A stretch of 23,500 nucleotides of DNA. Source: a virus. The stretch's first letter is position 1; each line of letters opens with the position of its first letter. The stretch is taken from the IMG/VR virus record IMGVR_UViG_3300034272_001041, positions 1-23,500 of that record; one strand, written 5' to 3'. Below the pieces are notes generated by a model. The model did not search any database. It was not told where the DNA came from and saw only the letters and a program-made list of their open reading frames with translations. Below are positions 13,976 to 21,617 of the stretch, one piece after another. A program made the translations under genes and the position numbers.

Positions 13976-14344
13976 ATGCAAATTAATAAAAGCAGTGGGC
14001 AAGTAGAGATTGTAGGTCCGTATGGTAGAACTTATCTATACACCCATGATACAGCACACACTTTAGTTAGTGAGGTATTTGAAGCATTGAGTCAGAAAAA
14101 AAGATGGGATGATGCTGATTATTTATCCAAAATGGTATTCTGCAGAATGATTCCTCTAGAATGTTGGAAACAAGACACAGGATATGGAATTGGAACACAG
14201 CTTTATGCTGATATTAATCTTCTCATAACTCTTGACACAGTAAAACAGAATATTACAATTCAATCTGCAACAGACATGCATGATAAATTTCACATGTCTT
14301 TTGATCAATTTGTAAATTCATACGTCAGTAGTGCTGATTTGTAA
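13976..14344 (+). CDS. Unknown 122-residue protein
   Basis: The ATG at 13976 is preferred to a TTG at 13955, which would run into the small gene upstream. The N-terminus is beta-rich (SSGQVEIVGPYGRTYLYTHD), followed by a helical part around WDDADYLSKMVFCRMIPLEC and strands near the C-terminus. No motif or family recognised, no signal peptide. The 110-base gap that follows may hold a promoter for the next unit. Confidence 0.68.
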   Translation: MQINKSSGQVEIVGPYGRTYLYTHDTAHTLVSEVFEALSQKKRWDDADYLSKMVFCRMIPLECWKQDTGYGIGTQLYADINLLITLDTVKQNITIQSATDMHDKFHMSFDQFVNSYVSSADL

Positions 14345-14384
14345 AAAATTATAGCAATATAGTACACAATAAATTTATTTTTAG

Positions 14385-14392
14385 TATCTTTA
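14385..14392 (+). promoter_or_regulatory. Weak -7-like box in the 14345-14454 gap
   Basis: TATCTTTA resembles TAnnTTTG with one change, but no TTTG lies at the right distance upstream. Downstream, an imperfect inverted repeat surrounds TCAGATTTTAAATTCTGA (about 14430-14450). Both are weak; the gap otherwise shows nothing. Confidence 0.3.
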
Positions 14393-14454
14393 CGTTGTCA
14401 ATGTTCTGAGAAAAGTACTATTTTAGTAGTCAGATTTTAAATTCTGATACTCAA

Positions 14455-14748
14455 ATGCTATATCAATTACCAAACGGTAAATGTATAGAAATCTCAATAG
14501 AGCAATATTTGAGAATGACAGATGAAGAGTTGAACATGTATGTTGCATACAATTATGGTGAAGAAGTTAATGATCCTTTTGCACTGAGTGTTTTAAAATA
14601 CGGCAGTGGTTCTGAAAAAGAAGAGGAGTTTTTTGATGAAGAATCCATAATTGAAGAAGATGAATACATAGAAGATTTAACAGATGTACTTCCTGAAGAA
14701 AAACTTTATGATGATGAATACATTGACTACGACAACTTAGAAACATAA
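14455..14748 (+). CDS. Acidic 97-residue protein
   Basis: Starts at the ATG at 14455 after a 110-base gap. Residues 1-45 look like a folded helical domain (MLYQLPNGKCIEISIEQYLR); residues 50-97 are almost purely acidic, with repeated EEDE, EDEY and DDEY groups. An acidic tail of this size often marks DNA-mimic, chaperone or interaction proteins. No family recognised. Confidence 0.68.
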   Translation: MLYQLPNGKCIEISIEQYLRMTDEELNMYVAYNYGEEVNDPFALSVLKYGSGSEKEEEFFDEESIIEEDEYIEDLTDVLPEEKLYDDEYIDYDNLET

Positions 14749-14763
14749 GTGTAAAGCGAAAGT

Positions 14764-15180
14764 ATGATTCAACCAAAACTAAAACCATGCTCTGCTTGTG
14801 GAGAAGAAAAGGTTATTTGGAAAAACCATGAGGGTCAAAAGTTCTGCAAAGATTGCTGGCAAAAACAAAGCCCTGTAAAATTTCCTAAGAAGACTGGAAT
14901 TTTAAAACTGTCTTCTGATAAAAAGAAACCTTTAGATCAACTCTACTCAAAGCTGAGAAAAGAGTTTTTGGATCAACCTCACAACGCAACATGTCGCGCA
15001 AAATTACCTGGTTGTTTGAATACAATGGGACAAAATCTGACTGTTCATCATACAAAAGGACGTGGTAGGTATTATTTAGATATGCAAACCTGGATACCTC
15101 TTTGTATGTCATGTCACCAGTGGGTAGAAGAACACCCTGCGCAAGCTAAAGAACTTAATTTATCACAAACTAGATTTTAA
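14764..15180 (+). CDS. HNH endonuclease with N-terminal zinc ribbon
   Basis: 138 residues. Residues 9-31 form a zinc ribbon (C9, C12, C28, C31: CSACGEE ... FCKDC). The C-terminal half is HNH-like: a CRAKLPGC pair, then LTVHHTKGRG with the catalytic histidines, and finally LCMSCHQWVEEHP. The combination recalls NinG/Rap-type junction nucleases and other small phage HNH proteins. It lies upstream of the SF2 helicase and the NinB-like protein, which supports a role in recombination or DNA packaging. A free-standing homing-type nuclease is less likely because no interrupted gene is seen. Confidence 0.8.
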   Translation: MIQPKLKPCSACGEEKVIWKNHEGQKFCKDCWQKQSPVKFPKKTGILKLSSDKKKPLDQLYSKLRKEFLDQPHNATCRAKLPGCLNTMGQNLTVHHTKGRGRYYLDMQTWIPLCMSCHQWVEEHPAQAKELNLSQTRF

Positions 15181-15194
15181 AAACAAAAAAAAAG

Positions 15195-15515
15195 ATGAAA
15201 AAATTCATTGGTTATTACATCATTGGTGCTAACACACAAGAAGATGCACAAAATGAAAAAGGTTTAATGCTTTGGTCTCCAAACAAACCAAATGCACTTA
15301 AGCGTTGGTTAAATGAAAAATTACTTGGTATCTACTGGGTAGACAAAGATCGCGTTGTAGGTGGTCAAGACAAAGGAAAAACAATGCAGAGCGCAGATCA
15401 ACCTGTTGAAATGAGCAAGGTTGCCACTCCTGTAAAAGCAAAAGAAGACAAACAACCAACTGAAGCTCCACGCAAACCGCGTCAAACTCCACGAGCTAAG
15501 CCTTCCAAAAACTAA
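15195..15515 (+). CDS. Unknown protein with basic, proline-rich tail
   Basis: 106 residues. The first 50 form a small compact domain (KKFIGYYIIGANTQEDAQNE ... NALKRWLNEKLLGIYWVDKD). From about 65 on it is disordered and rich in K, P and A, ending in repeated PRK/PRA groups, a typical nucleic-acid-binding tail. Coupled closely to the helicase gene (5-base gap), it could be an accessory factor. No family recognised. Confidence 0.68.
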   Translation: MKKFIGYYIIGANTQEDAQNEKGLMLWSPNKPNALKRWLNEKLLGIYWVDKDRVVGGQDKGKTMQSADQPVEMSKVATPVKAKEDKQPTEAPRKPRQTPRAKPSKN

Positions 15516-15520
15516 AAATT

Positions 15521-16636
15521 ATGAGTGACTCTATTGAATTAACTAAAAGAGAGTTGATTCAACAAGAGGCCCTGGCTGCATCTGAAAAACATTACAGGTG
15601 CGGCCTTGGTATTTCTATGGGTGTAGGTAAGACCTTAATTGGTCTACGCCACATGGAAAGAGAGTTTCCAAATATGAAAACCAGATTTCTGGTAGTAGCT
15701 CCTAAAGTTTCAATCTTTGAAAGCTGGAAAGATGATGCTAAAAAGTTTGGGCTTGAATACTTGTTGGATCACATTGACTTTACAACTTACTTGTCCTTAA
15801 GTAAAAAGTCTAGAGATTATGATGTCGTCTATTTAGATGAGTGTCATAGTCTTCTTTATACGCATGACTATTACCTGTCTACATATGGAGGCAAGATTCT
15901 TGGATTAAGTGGTACACCACCACGTTACAAAAATTCTGAGAAAGGTGAAATGGTTAAAAAGTATTGTCCAATAGTGTACACTTACATTACAGATGATGCA
16001 GTTGAAGATAAAATTCTAAATGACTATAAGATTATAGTTCACAAAATACCTTTAAGCACTGCAAAAACTCATAAAGTGTCTACCAAAAAAGGTGGCTTCT
16101 TTATGACTTCTGAATCTCAGAACTATGATTACTGGTGTGGTAGAATTGATTCTGCTTTGAACGGGACGCAGCAAAAGATTTTTAGAATCATGCGCATGCA
16201 AGCCTTGATGCAATTTGCTTCTAAGGAAAAGTACGCAAGGCAGCTATTGAATATGATGGATGACAAGTGTATTGTCTTCTGTAATACAACAGAACAAGCT
16301 GACAGAATCTCTGTACATAGTTACCACAGTAAGAACTCTATGAGTGAGAAAGCTTTGCAAGCTTTTAAAGAAGGTGAAATTGAAGAACTGACTTGCGTTC
16401 AGCAATTAAATGAGGGTGTAAACATTCCTAACCTTAAGTATGGAATTATACTGCACTCTTATTCTAATGAAAGAAAGAGTAGTCAACGTATTGGACGTTT
16501 GTTGCGTCTTAGTCCTGACCAAAAAGCAATCATACATGTTCTTGTTTATGCGGGAACTATTGATGAAGACTGGGTCCAGGATGCACTTAGAGATTTAGAC
16601 TCTGAGAAGATTGTTTACACAGATCCTTTTTGTTAA
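15521..16636 (+). CDS. SF2 (DEAD/DECH-like) helicase
   Basis: 371 residues with both RecA-like lobes. Motif I SMGVGKT has K37/T38; motif II is D106-E107-C108-H109; motif III is GLSGTPPR; motif VI is SSQRIGRLLRL in the second lobe. The layout matches short phage SF2 helicases such as UvsW-like recombination helicases, which unwind or anneal branched DNA using ATP. The short C-terminal extension (about 350-371) bears no extra domain. It sits between an HNH nuclease and a NinB-like protein, a recombination-type neighbourhood. Confidence 0.9.
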   Translation: MSDSIELTKRELIQQEALAASEKHYRCGLGISMGVGKTLIGLRHMEREFPNMKTRFLVVAPKVSIFESWKDDAKKFGLEYLLDHIDFTTYLSLSKKSRDYDVVYLDECHSLLYTHDYYLSTYGGKILGLSGTPPRYKNSEKGEMVKKYCPIVYTYITDDAVEDKILNDYKIIVHKIPLSTAKTHKVSTKKGGFFMTSESQNYDYWCGRIDSALNGTQQKIFRIMRMQALMQFASKEKYARQLLNMMDDKCIVFCNTTEQADRISVHSYHSKNSMSEKALQAFKEGEIEELTCVQQLNEGVNIPNLKYGIILHSYSNERKSSQRIGRLLRLSPDQKAIIHVLVYAGTIDEDWVQDALRDLDSEKIVYTDPFC

Positions 16637-16639
16637 ATT

Positions 16640-17032
16640 ATGCATAACATTATTGTACACTACGTAAAAAAAGATGGAAAACTTGTGCCCGCTTCTGATG
16701 CAGAGGCGGCCAAGTTGAAACTCTTCACAATGTCATTGAAAGAAGATTCAAACATTGAAGTTTATCTTCAGATGACAAACAATGTTGACAAAACTGCTGG
16801 ACAATTAGCTAAAGTCCATGCTTTGATTAGAGAATTAGCTGCTTATACTGGTCACACATTTGAAGAAATGAAAGATGAGATCAAAAGAAAAGCGGGTCTG
16901 TTTGTTATAACAGGAACCCGCTCGTCTGATAAGCAGTTAAAAAGCTTTGGTGAATGCTCTAAAGAAGAAATATCTGCAGCTATTGAGTCCTGCATTGAAG
17001 TAGGACACATGTTAGGTTGCAACTTGTATTAA
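16640..17032 (+). CDS. NinB-like recombination protein (tentative)
   Basis: 130 residues, coupled to the helicase by a 3-base gap. The middle reads KTAGQLAKVHALIRELAAYT then FEEMKDEIKRKAGL, and the C-terminus SFGECSKEEISAAIESCIEV ends in GHMLGCNLY. The order 'KT.GQ..K..AL..E...Y', then a helix, then a late 'S.EE....I' is reminiscent of NinB/YbcN-class phage recombination proteins, which bind single-stranded DNA. The match is by pattern and I am unsure. Its stop (17030-17032) overlaps that of the convergent minus-strand gene. Confidence 0.5.
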   Translation: MHNIIVHYVKKDGKLVPASDAEAAKLKLFTMSLKEDSNIEVYLQMTNNVDKTAGQLAKVHALIRELAAYTGHTFEEMKDEIKRKAGLFVITGTRSSDKQLKSFGECSKEEISAAIESCIEVGHMLGCNLY

Positions 17033-17361
17033 TCTTCAGCTTCCCCCATTAATTTTTTGGCTTCATCAAGAGTAACAGCTTGGATAAATCCTTGCTCTCC
17101 AGCTCTTGTTTCAAACTCTCTGCAAAGAATTAGAATAGTTTCATAGTGGTTTACCCAATCTTCTGTGATATTCTGTTCTTTAATTTGAGTGTGAGCACTT
17201 TGCATTTCTTCGTTGGTCTTACCCTTAACTAAGAAAGCTACAATTGCTTGGACTTTCTGATAGTACCCTGTACTCATCTTAATGTCTACAATTGCACTTG
17301 GCATGATAACTTCAACTTTTGAAGTTGATTCATCTTGGTTGGTTTGATTTACTTCAGACAT
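17029..17361 (-). CDS. Unknown protein, the only minus-strand gene
   Basis: 110 residues, read from the ATG on the minus strand at 17361 (an upstream ATG at 17394 would add 11 residues and collide with the promoter). The product is a soluble helical protein with SAIVDIKMSTGYYQKVQAIV and a long helical, acidic second half (VNHYETILILCREFETRAGE). No family with known function is recognised. It has its own minus-strand promoter candidate, and its stop codon shares the TTAA at 17029-17032 with the converging gene. A reverse-strand gene amid early genes may be the edge of, or an outlier from, an oppositely oriented set. Confidence 0.68.
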   Translation of the reverse strand: MSEVNQTNQDESTSKVEVIMPSAIVDIKMSTGYYQKVQAIVAFLVKGKTNEEMQSAHTQIKEQNITEDWVNHYETILILCREFETRAGEQGFIQAVTLDEAKKLMGEAED

Positions 17362-17381
17362 GTCTTGTAGTTTAATTTCAA

Positions 17382-17413
17382 CAAAAATAAACAATTAATT
17401 TTAAATTAAGCAA
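17382..17413 (-). promoter_or_regulatory. Candidate minus-strand promoter for 17361-17029
   Basis: On the minus strand TATTTTTG lies at 17389-17382, matching TAnnTTTG, with TTG at 17413-17411 as the -33 element and a 21-base spacer. It would start transcription about 15-20 bases before the ATG at 17361. Confidence 0.5.
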
Positions 17414-17417
17414 AAAA

Positions 17418-18143
17418 ATGGCAGAAAAAGTTTCAATAGATTTGAAAGATATCAAGACCAAACTCTATGATTCATTGAAAGAATCAGGTTGGCACAATGT
17501 TCTAAAGGGATTCATACTATCAGAAGACTTTGATAAAATTTTGATTGCTTTAAAAGAGCAGGTTGAAGATGACAAGCGTTTTACGCCTCCTCTTAAACAG
17601 GTCTTTAGAGCATTTCAAGAGTGTCCTTTAGAGTCTCTGCAAGTAATTTTTGTAGGACAAGACCCTTACCCACAATTTGGAGTAGCAGACGGCATCTCAT
17701 TCAGTTGTGGAAACACAATGAAAAAGGAAGCTTCTTTGCGTTACATACACAATGCTGTATCAAAAACAGTTTACGATGACAAGGTTTTACCAAAAGATTT
17801 GTCAGCAGATTTAACACCATGGGCTAACCAAGGATTGTTGATGCTAAACACTTCTCTCACAACAGAGGTTGGTAAGATAGGAAAGCACTTTAGCATATGG
17901 GAACCATTCACAGCTTATTTGTTTGACATGATTAACAGCATGGATAAACAATTGATCTGGGTTTTCTTAGGAAAAAAAGCAGAAGAGTATTCAGAAATGA
18001 TTGATGACAGACACATTAAGTTAGTAGCAAGTCATCCTGCTTCAGCTGCATATCAAAAGCAGCAAGAGTGGAATTGCAACGACATCTTTAACAAGATAAA
18101 TGTGCATATTTCTGAAAATAATGGTAAAAATATCAACTGGTAA
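17418..18143 (+). CDS. ung: Uracil-DNA glycosylase, family 1
   Basis: Removes uracil from DNA by cleaving the N-glycosidic bond. 241 residues, close to the 225-230 of bacterial Ung. The water-activating loop reads GQDPYP with D82 as the catalytic aspartate; ADGISFSCG follows, then ANQGLLMLNTSLTTEVGKIG, and SHPAS with H206 is the leucine-intercalation/catalytic histidine region. It differs from the standard 'GQDPYHG' by proline after the tyrosine. The gene begins with an A-rich leader (AAGCAAAAAAATG), in a gap shared with the divergent minus-strand promoter. Together with dUTPase it indicates uracil control in phage DNA. Confidence 0.94.
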   Translation: MAEKVSIDLKDIKTKLYDSLKESGWHNVLKGFILSEDFDKILIALKEQVEDDKRFTPPLKQVFRAFQECPLESLQVIFVGQDPYPQFGVADGISFSCGNTMKKEASLRYIHNAVSKTVYDDKVLPKDLSADLTPWANQGLLMLNTSLTTEVGKIGKHFSIWEPFTAYLFDMINSMDKQLIWVFLGKKAEEYSEMIDDRHIKLVASHPASAAYQKQQEWNCNDIFNKINVHISENNGKNINW

Positions 18144-18144
18144 T

Positions 18145-18176
18145 TTTGCAATTTAAGATATTTTTTAGTAAGTTTG
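18145..18176 (+). promoter_or_regulatory. Strong Bacteroidetes-type promoter for the helicase unit
   Basis: TTTG (18145-18148), 20-base spacer, TAAGTTTG (18169-18176): this is the consensus -33/-7 promoter of Bacteroidetes. It leaves a leader of about 25 bases before the ATG at 18208, and probably drives the DnaB/Sak4/SSB run. Confidence 0.75.
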
Positions 18177-18207
18177 TAACTCTATCGTAAACGCTAACGC
18201 AACGTAC

Positions 18208-19308
18208 ATGTTTAATTCAAAAAGTCCATTTACTGGGGGAAGTCCCGCAGTAGATGAAGGCACTGGTGACGTGCCTAAACCAACCTCACCAACAGTTCCT
18301 TTTACAAGTCCTGTTTCAAAACCTGCCAACCATCCTCCACAAAACAAATACTGGAAGCGTTATGGTGATCTTATGGCAGAAGGCATTAACTACTTGGATC
18401 AACGCAAGTCAGGAAGTGCTAAATCACTCAAAACTCAATGGAGTGGTTTCAATAAAATTGGTCTTAATGGTATAGAATGGCAATCTCTCTATGTGGTTGG
18501 TGCACGACCTGGTGTTGGTAAAACACTATTTGCATCATCTGTAACTAGAGAATTGCAAAGGCTTAATCCTGATCAAGACTTTTCTGTTTTACATTTTCAA
18601 TTTGAGATGCTTGGTAGAAATATGGCAATTAGAGAATTGTCAAATGCTTCTAACCTCAACGTCAGATACATTCAATCTGCAACAGATGATGGATTACCTC
18701 CATTGTCAGAAAGTGATTTTAAAAAACTGGCTGAGTATGCTGCAAAACAAATTGATAGACAAGAGTATGTAGTAGATACTGCAACCAATGTCGCACAAAT
18801 GCAGGAGATTATTGAGAAGTTCTATCATGAGACTAAAAAACCATTTGTAGTAACATTAGACCACACTCTTTTAATAAAGCAAGGTGCTTCTGAAACAAGT
18901 AAGCAACAAACTTTAGAGAAACTGGCCACAATGATGACAATGTTAAAGAATAGGTATCCTATTATCTTTATTGTCCTTACACAATTGAACCGTGATATTG
19001 ATAATGCTGAACGCCAGATTCCAGGTAAGTTATCCAACTATCCTACAGAAGCTGATGTGTTTGGTTCAGATTCATTATTGCAATGTGCAGATGTGATGAT
19101 TGCAATGAACAGACCTGCTAAGTATAACATTAGTTCTTATGGACCAAATCAGTACATAATTGAACCTTCTATGGAAAATTACTTAGCATTGCATGTACTA
19201 AAGAATCGCTTTGGTAATGTAAGTGTTCAGTGGTATTATGCAAACTACTCAATCATGGGTCTTGAAGAAGTACCTGCACCAAGACAAAAACCTAAAAAAA
19301 CCACATAA
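18208..19308 (+). CDS. dnaB: DnaB-like replicative helicase (SF4)
   Basis: 366 residues with one RecA-like domain. Walker A GARPGVGKT (98-106), then FQFEMLGRN, a Walker-B-like FVVTLDHTLLI (about 215-225) and FIVLTQLNRD (about 252-261) are all typical of DnaB-family motors. An N-terminal proline/serine-rich stretch (1-45) looks disordered and replaces the usual DnaB N-terminal domain (bacterial DnaB is about 450-470 residues). The replicative hexamer would unwind the phage fork, probably with the primase encoded at 21618. First gene after the strong promoter at 18145. Confidence 0.88.
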   Translation: MFNSKSPFTGGSPAVDEGTGDVPKPTSPTVPFTSPVSKPANHPPQNKYWKRYGDLMAEGINYLDQRKSGSAKSLKTQWSGFNKIGLNGIEWQSLYVVGARPGVGKTLFASSVTRELQRLNPDQDFSVLHFQFEMLGRNMAIRELSNASNLNVRYIQSATDDGLPPLSESDFKKLAEYAAKQIDRQEYVVDTATNVAQMQEIIEKFYHETKKPFVVTLDHTLLIKQGASETSKQQTLEKLATMMTMLKNRYPIIFIVLTQLNRDIDNAERQIPGKLSNYPTEADVFGSDSLLQCADVMIAMNRPAKYNISSYGPNQYIIEPSMENYLALHVLKNRFGNVSVQWYYANYSIMGLEEVPAPRQKPKKTT

Positions 19309-19330
19309 TTTAATTTAAAACGCAAACGCA

Positions 19331-19969
19331 ATGAGTAACGCAAATGACAAACCTAAAAGGCACATCTCAGAGATCACTGCCGAGTACAAATCTTTTTGGC
19401 AACCGCTATTTAAAGATCTAAACGTTGACAATCCTACTTTTGGTGCAAAACTTTGCTATTTAGGCAAAGAGTTCAGCACTGATGGCACGCGAGAAGCATG
19501 TGTAAGATTCTTTCCTAGCGAACTTAGTAGTGGAAATGACTACTATACAGAGCTTTTTGATTGGGATCAGTATTATTTTACACCTAATCACAGGACTTTG
19601 TATAAGTTAAAGCACAACCCACACTGGAAAAGTGAACCTGAAAAATATGTTGAGGTTCCATCTGACAAATTACCTACTTCTACTTTTGCTGTAAGGCTAA
19701 GTGACTTAGAACTTGTAAACAAGAGTGATGTTACAGCAATTGTACCAAATCTTGGTACTGCTAAGCAAGCACCTGTTGGTGTTTTCAATTCAAACTTGTT
19801 TGACAATGTAGCTGATCCTTTTGATGAGCAGTCTTTTGACGAGACTTTTGCAGAAAAAGAAGACAATCACTATACATCATTGACAATACGCGACTTGTAT
19901 TGCATGATTCAAAATGTGCCAATGTCTAACAAAAAATGGTTAAACCAATTAATCTCTAAAAACAAATAA
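19331..19969 (+). CDS. Unknown protein in the replication unit
   Basis: 212 residues, lying between the DnaB-like helicase and the Sak4-like ATPase with 22- and 5-base gaps, so clearly part of the same operon. Residues 30-110 form an alpha/beta part with aromatic strands (SGNDYYTELFDWDQYYFTPN); 150-185 are acidic and probably unstructured; the C-terminal 30 (TIRDLYCMIQNVPMSNKKWL) form an amphipathic helix. Such tails often bind a partner such as SSB or a helicase; a loader or accessory factor would be in keeping with the position, but this is inference. Confidence 0.7.
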   Translation: MSNANDKPKRHISEITAEYKSFWQPLFKDLNVDNPTFGAKLCYLGKEFSTDGTREACVRFFPSELSSGNDYYTELFDWDQYYFTPNHRTLYKLKHNPHWKSEPEKYVEVPSDKLPTSTFAVRLSDLELVNKSDVTAIVPNLGTAKQAPVGVFNSNLFDNVADPFDEQSFDETFAEKEDNHYTSLTIRDLYCMIQNVPMSNKKWLNQLISKNK

Positions 19970-19974
19970 CAAAA

Positions 19975-20733
19975 ATGGCAGAAACAACAAATGAGTTGGT
20001 GCTTCCCACAAAAATTGTGAAAGCAACAAACAAGAGTCCAAAGAACATGATCATATTTAGTAAGCCTAAAGTAGGAAAAACTACTTTGCTTGCTCAGTTG
20101 GAAAACTGTTTGATCATTGACTTAGAAAATGGTACTGACTACGTAGACGCATTAAAGATTAAAGCAAACAGCGTTGCTGATATTGCTAAGATTGGACAAG
20201 CTGTCATCGCTGCAGGTAAACCTTACAAGTACATTGCTGTAGATACTATCACAGCTTTGGAAGAAATGTGCATCCCTTACGCAGAAGAGTTATACTCTAA
20301 AAGTGCAATGGGTAAATCTTGGTATACCAAAGGTAAACTTGAGTATGGTTCTATTTTGAACATGCCCAATGGTGCTGGCTATCCTTGGTTACGTCAAGCT
20401 TTTGAGAAAATTGTTGACTACATCAAGTCATTAGCTCCACACGTCATCCTTGTAGGTCACATCAAAGACACTCTTCTGGAAAAGAATGGTGCAGAGTTTA
20501 ATGCGTTAGATCTTGACTTAACAGGAAAGCTTAAGCGTATTACAACTTCAAACTCAGACGCAATTGGTTACTTGTATCGCAAAGGCAATAAGAACATCTT
20601 AAGTTTTAAAACAACAGATGAGATTGCTTGTGGTGCTCGTCCTGAACATTTGCGTAATGCTGAAATCACAATTTCAGAAGTAAATGAAGATGGTTCTGTA
20701 ACAACGTCATGGGACCAAGTATTTGTAGATTAA
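19975..20733 (+). CDS. Sak4-like RecA-fold ATPase (AAA_24 type)
   Basis: 252 residues. Walker A SKPKVGKTTLL (29-39) after the strand NMIIF, then LIIDLENGTDYVDA, Walker B-type KYIAVDTITALEEMC (about 83-97) and HVILVGHIKD (about 159-168). This order is that of phage AAA_24/Sak4 proteins: RecA-core proteins that anneal or exchange single strands with help from phage SSB. The next gene is a probable SSB-like protein, which is the known Sak4-SSB pairing. The central aromatic insert (MGKSWYTKGKLEYGS) is also usual. Function in recombination-dependent replication or repair is likely. Confidence 0.83.
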   Translation: MAETTNELVLPTKIVKATNKSPKNMIIFSKPKVGKTTLLAQLENCLIIDLENGTDYVDALKIKANSVADIAKIGQAVIAAGKPYKYIAVDTITALEEMCIPYAEELYSKSAMGKSWYTKGKLEYGSILNMPNGAGYPWLRQAFEKIVDYIKSLAPHVILVGHIKDTLLEKNGAEFNALDLDLTGKLKRITTSNSDAIGYLYRKGNKNILSFKTTDEIACGARPEHLRNAEITISEVNEDGSVTTSWDQVFVD

Positions 20734-20778
20734 TTTTTAAAACCAAAACAGTAACAAAAACAATTAAAATCAATTATT

Positions 20779-21543
20779 ATGTTTAAATCAAGTAATTTCA
20801 ATCCAAACGCAGGTAGCAACGTACCTAAAATTATCAACCCAGGAACACACCTTTGTCGTGTAGTAGACATCAAGCTTGATGCACCAGCTTACAAGAAAGA
20901 AGCATACTTTATTGTATTGACTCTTGAAGGTCAAGAGCGTGGTGGAGAGTTTGTAGGTTTGCCTATTGACAAGATGAATCCTTCTCTTGGAAACTACAAA
21001 GGCCAGATTGGCAATGTACGTTCAGGTCGTTATCCTTTTAGTGATTACACTTATCAAGGAAAAGAAATCACACGTGATGAGCAAATGTTCCGTTGGATTA
21101 ACAATGTGGCAAAGCAACTTAACGTGTTTGATGCAATGAACGCAGGTGATGGTATCCAAGCTGCAACCATTGAAGAGTACATTGACGCAGTACGCAAGTT
21201 TATTGTTCAACCAGAACTATGGGCTATGTTTACTGTTGGTGGTCAAGAATACTTTACTGAAGGTTATGACAGAGCTAACTACCGTTTGTTCTTCCCTAAG
21301 CAAGAAGGTAAATTATTCCCTTACTCTGCAATGGAAGACGCTGAAGGTAACTCTGTAAACTTGTTGCCTTACGAAGCTGACAAGCACATCATTGTAAAAG
21401 TAGATGAGCCTGCTCAAAGTGTAACTGAATTTGGAGGACAGACAACTACTCCTGCAAATGACATGTTCAATGTAGGTACAGCTATTCCATCTACAGCATT
21501 TCCTGAAGGTGGTGTTGCTCCAGCAACTTTAAACTTACCATAA
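20779..21543 (+). CDS. Probable phage single-stranded DNA-binding protein
   Basis: 254 residues starting at the ATG at 20779. The N-terminal half reads as an OB-type barrel: PGTHLCRVVDIKLDAPAYKK, AYFIVLTLEGQERGG, then RSGRYPFSDYTYQGKEI. The middle is helical (NNVAKQLNVFDAMNAGDG) and the last 45 residues are a flexible tail rich in T, A, N and P. An SSB with flexible tail directly after a Sak4-type ATPase fits known phage pairs. No direct OB-motif residue is diagnostic, so this is called on layout and neighbourhood. A terminator follows 28 bases after the stop. Confidence 0.65.
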   Translation: MFKSSNFNPNAGSNVPKIINPGTHLCRVVDIKLDAPAYKKEAYFIVLTLEGQERGGEFVGLPIDKMNPSLGNYKGQIGNVRSGRYPFSDYTYQGKEITRDEQMFRWINNVAKQLNVFDAMNAGDGIQAATIEEYIDAVRKFIVQPELWAMFTVGGQEYFTEGYDRANYRLFFPKQEGKLFPYSAMEDAEGNSVNLLPYEADKHIIVKVDEPAQSVTEFGGQTTTPANDMFNVGTAIPSTAFPEGGVAPATLNLP

Positions 21544-21570
21544 GTTTCTGTTCATTTCTGTTTGTATAAT

Positions 21571-21605
21571 AAAAGGGTGGGCCTAAAAACCCACCTTTTT
21601 TTTTA
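21571..21605 (+). terminator. Terminator after the SSB-like gene
   Basis: AAAAGGGTGGG (21571-21581) pairs with CCCACCTTTTT (21590-21600) around CCTAAAAA, followed by a T run. It ends the helicase-Sak4-SSB unit and overlaps a TAATTTTG (21604-21611) that might act as a -7 box for the primase. Confidence 0.88.
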
Positions 21606-21617
21606 ATTTTGCAAGAT

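Noticed and set aside
14567-14788. Minus-strand frames opposite acidic and other genes (for example 14567-14788, 4253-4507, 2313-2627)
   Set aside because: They mirror low-complexity or well-supported + strand genes, have no initiation context and no recognisable domain.
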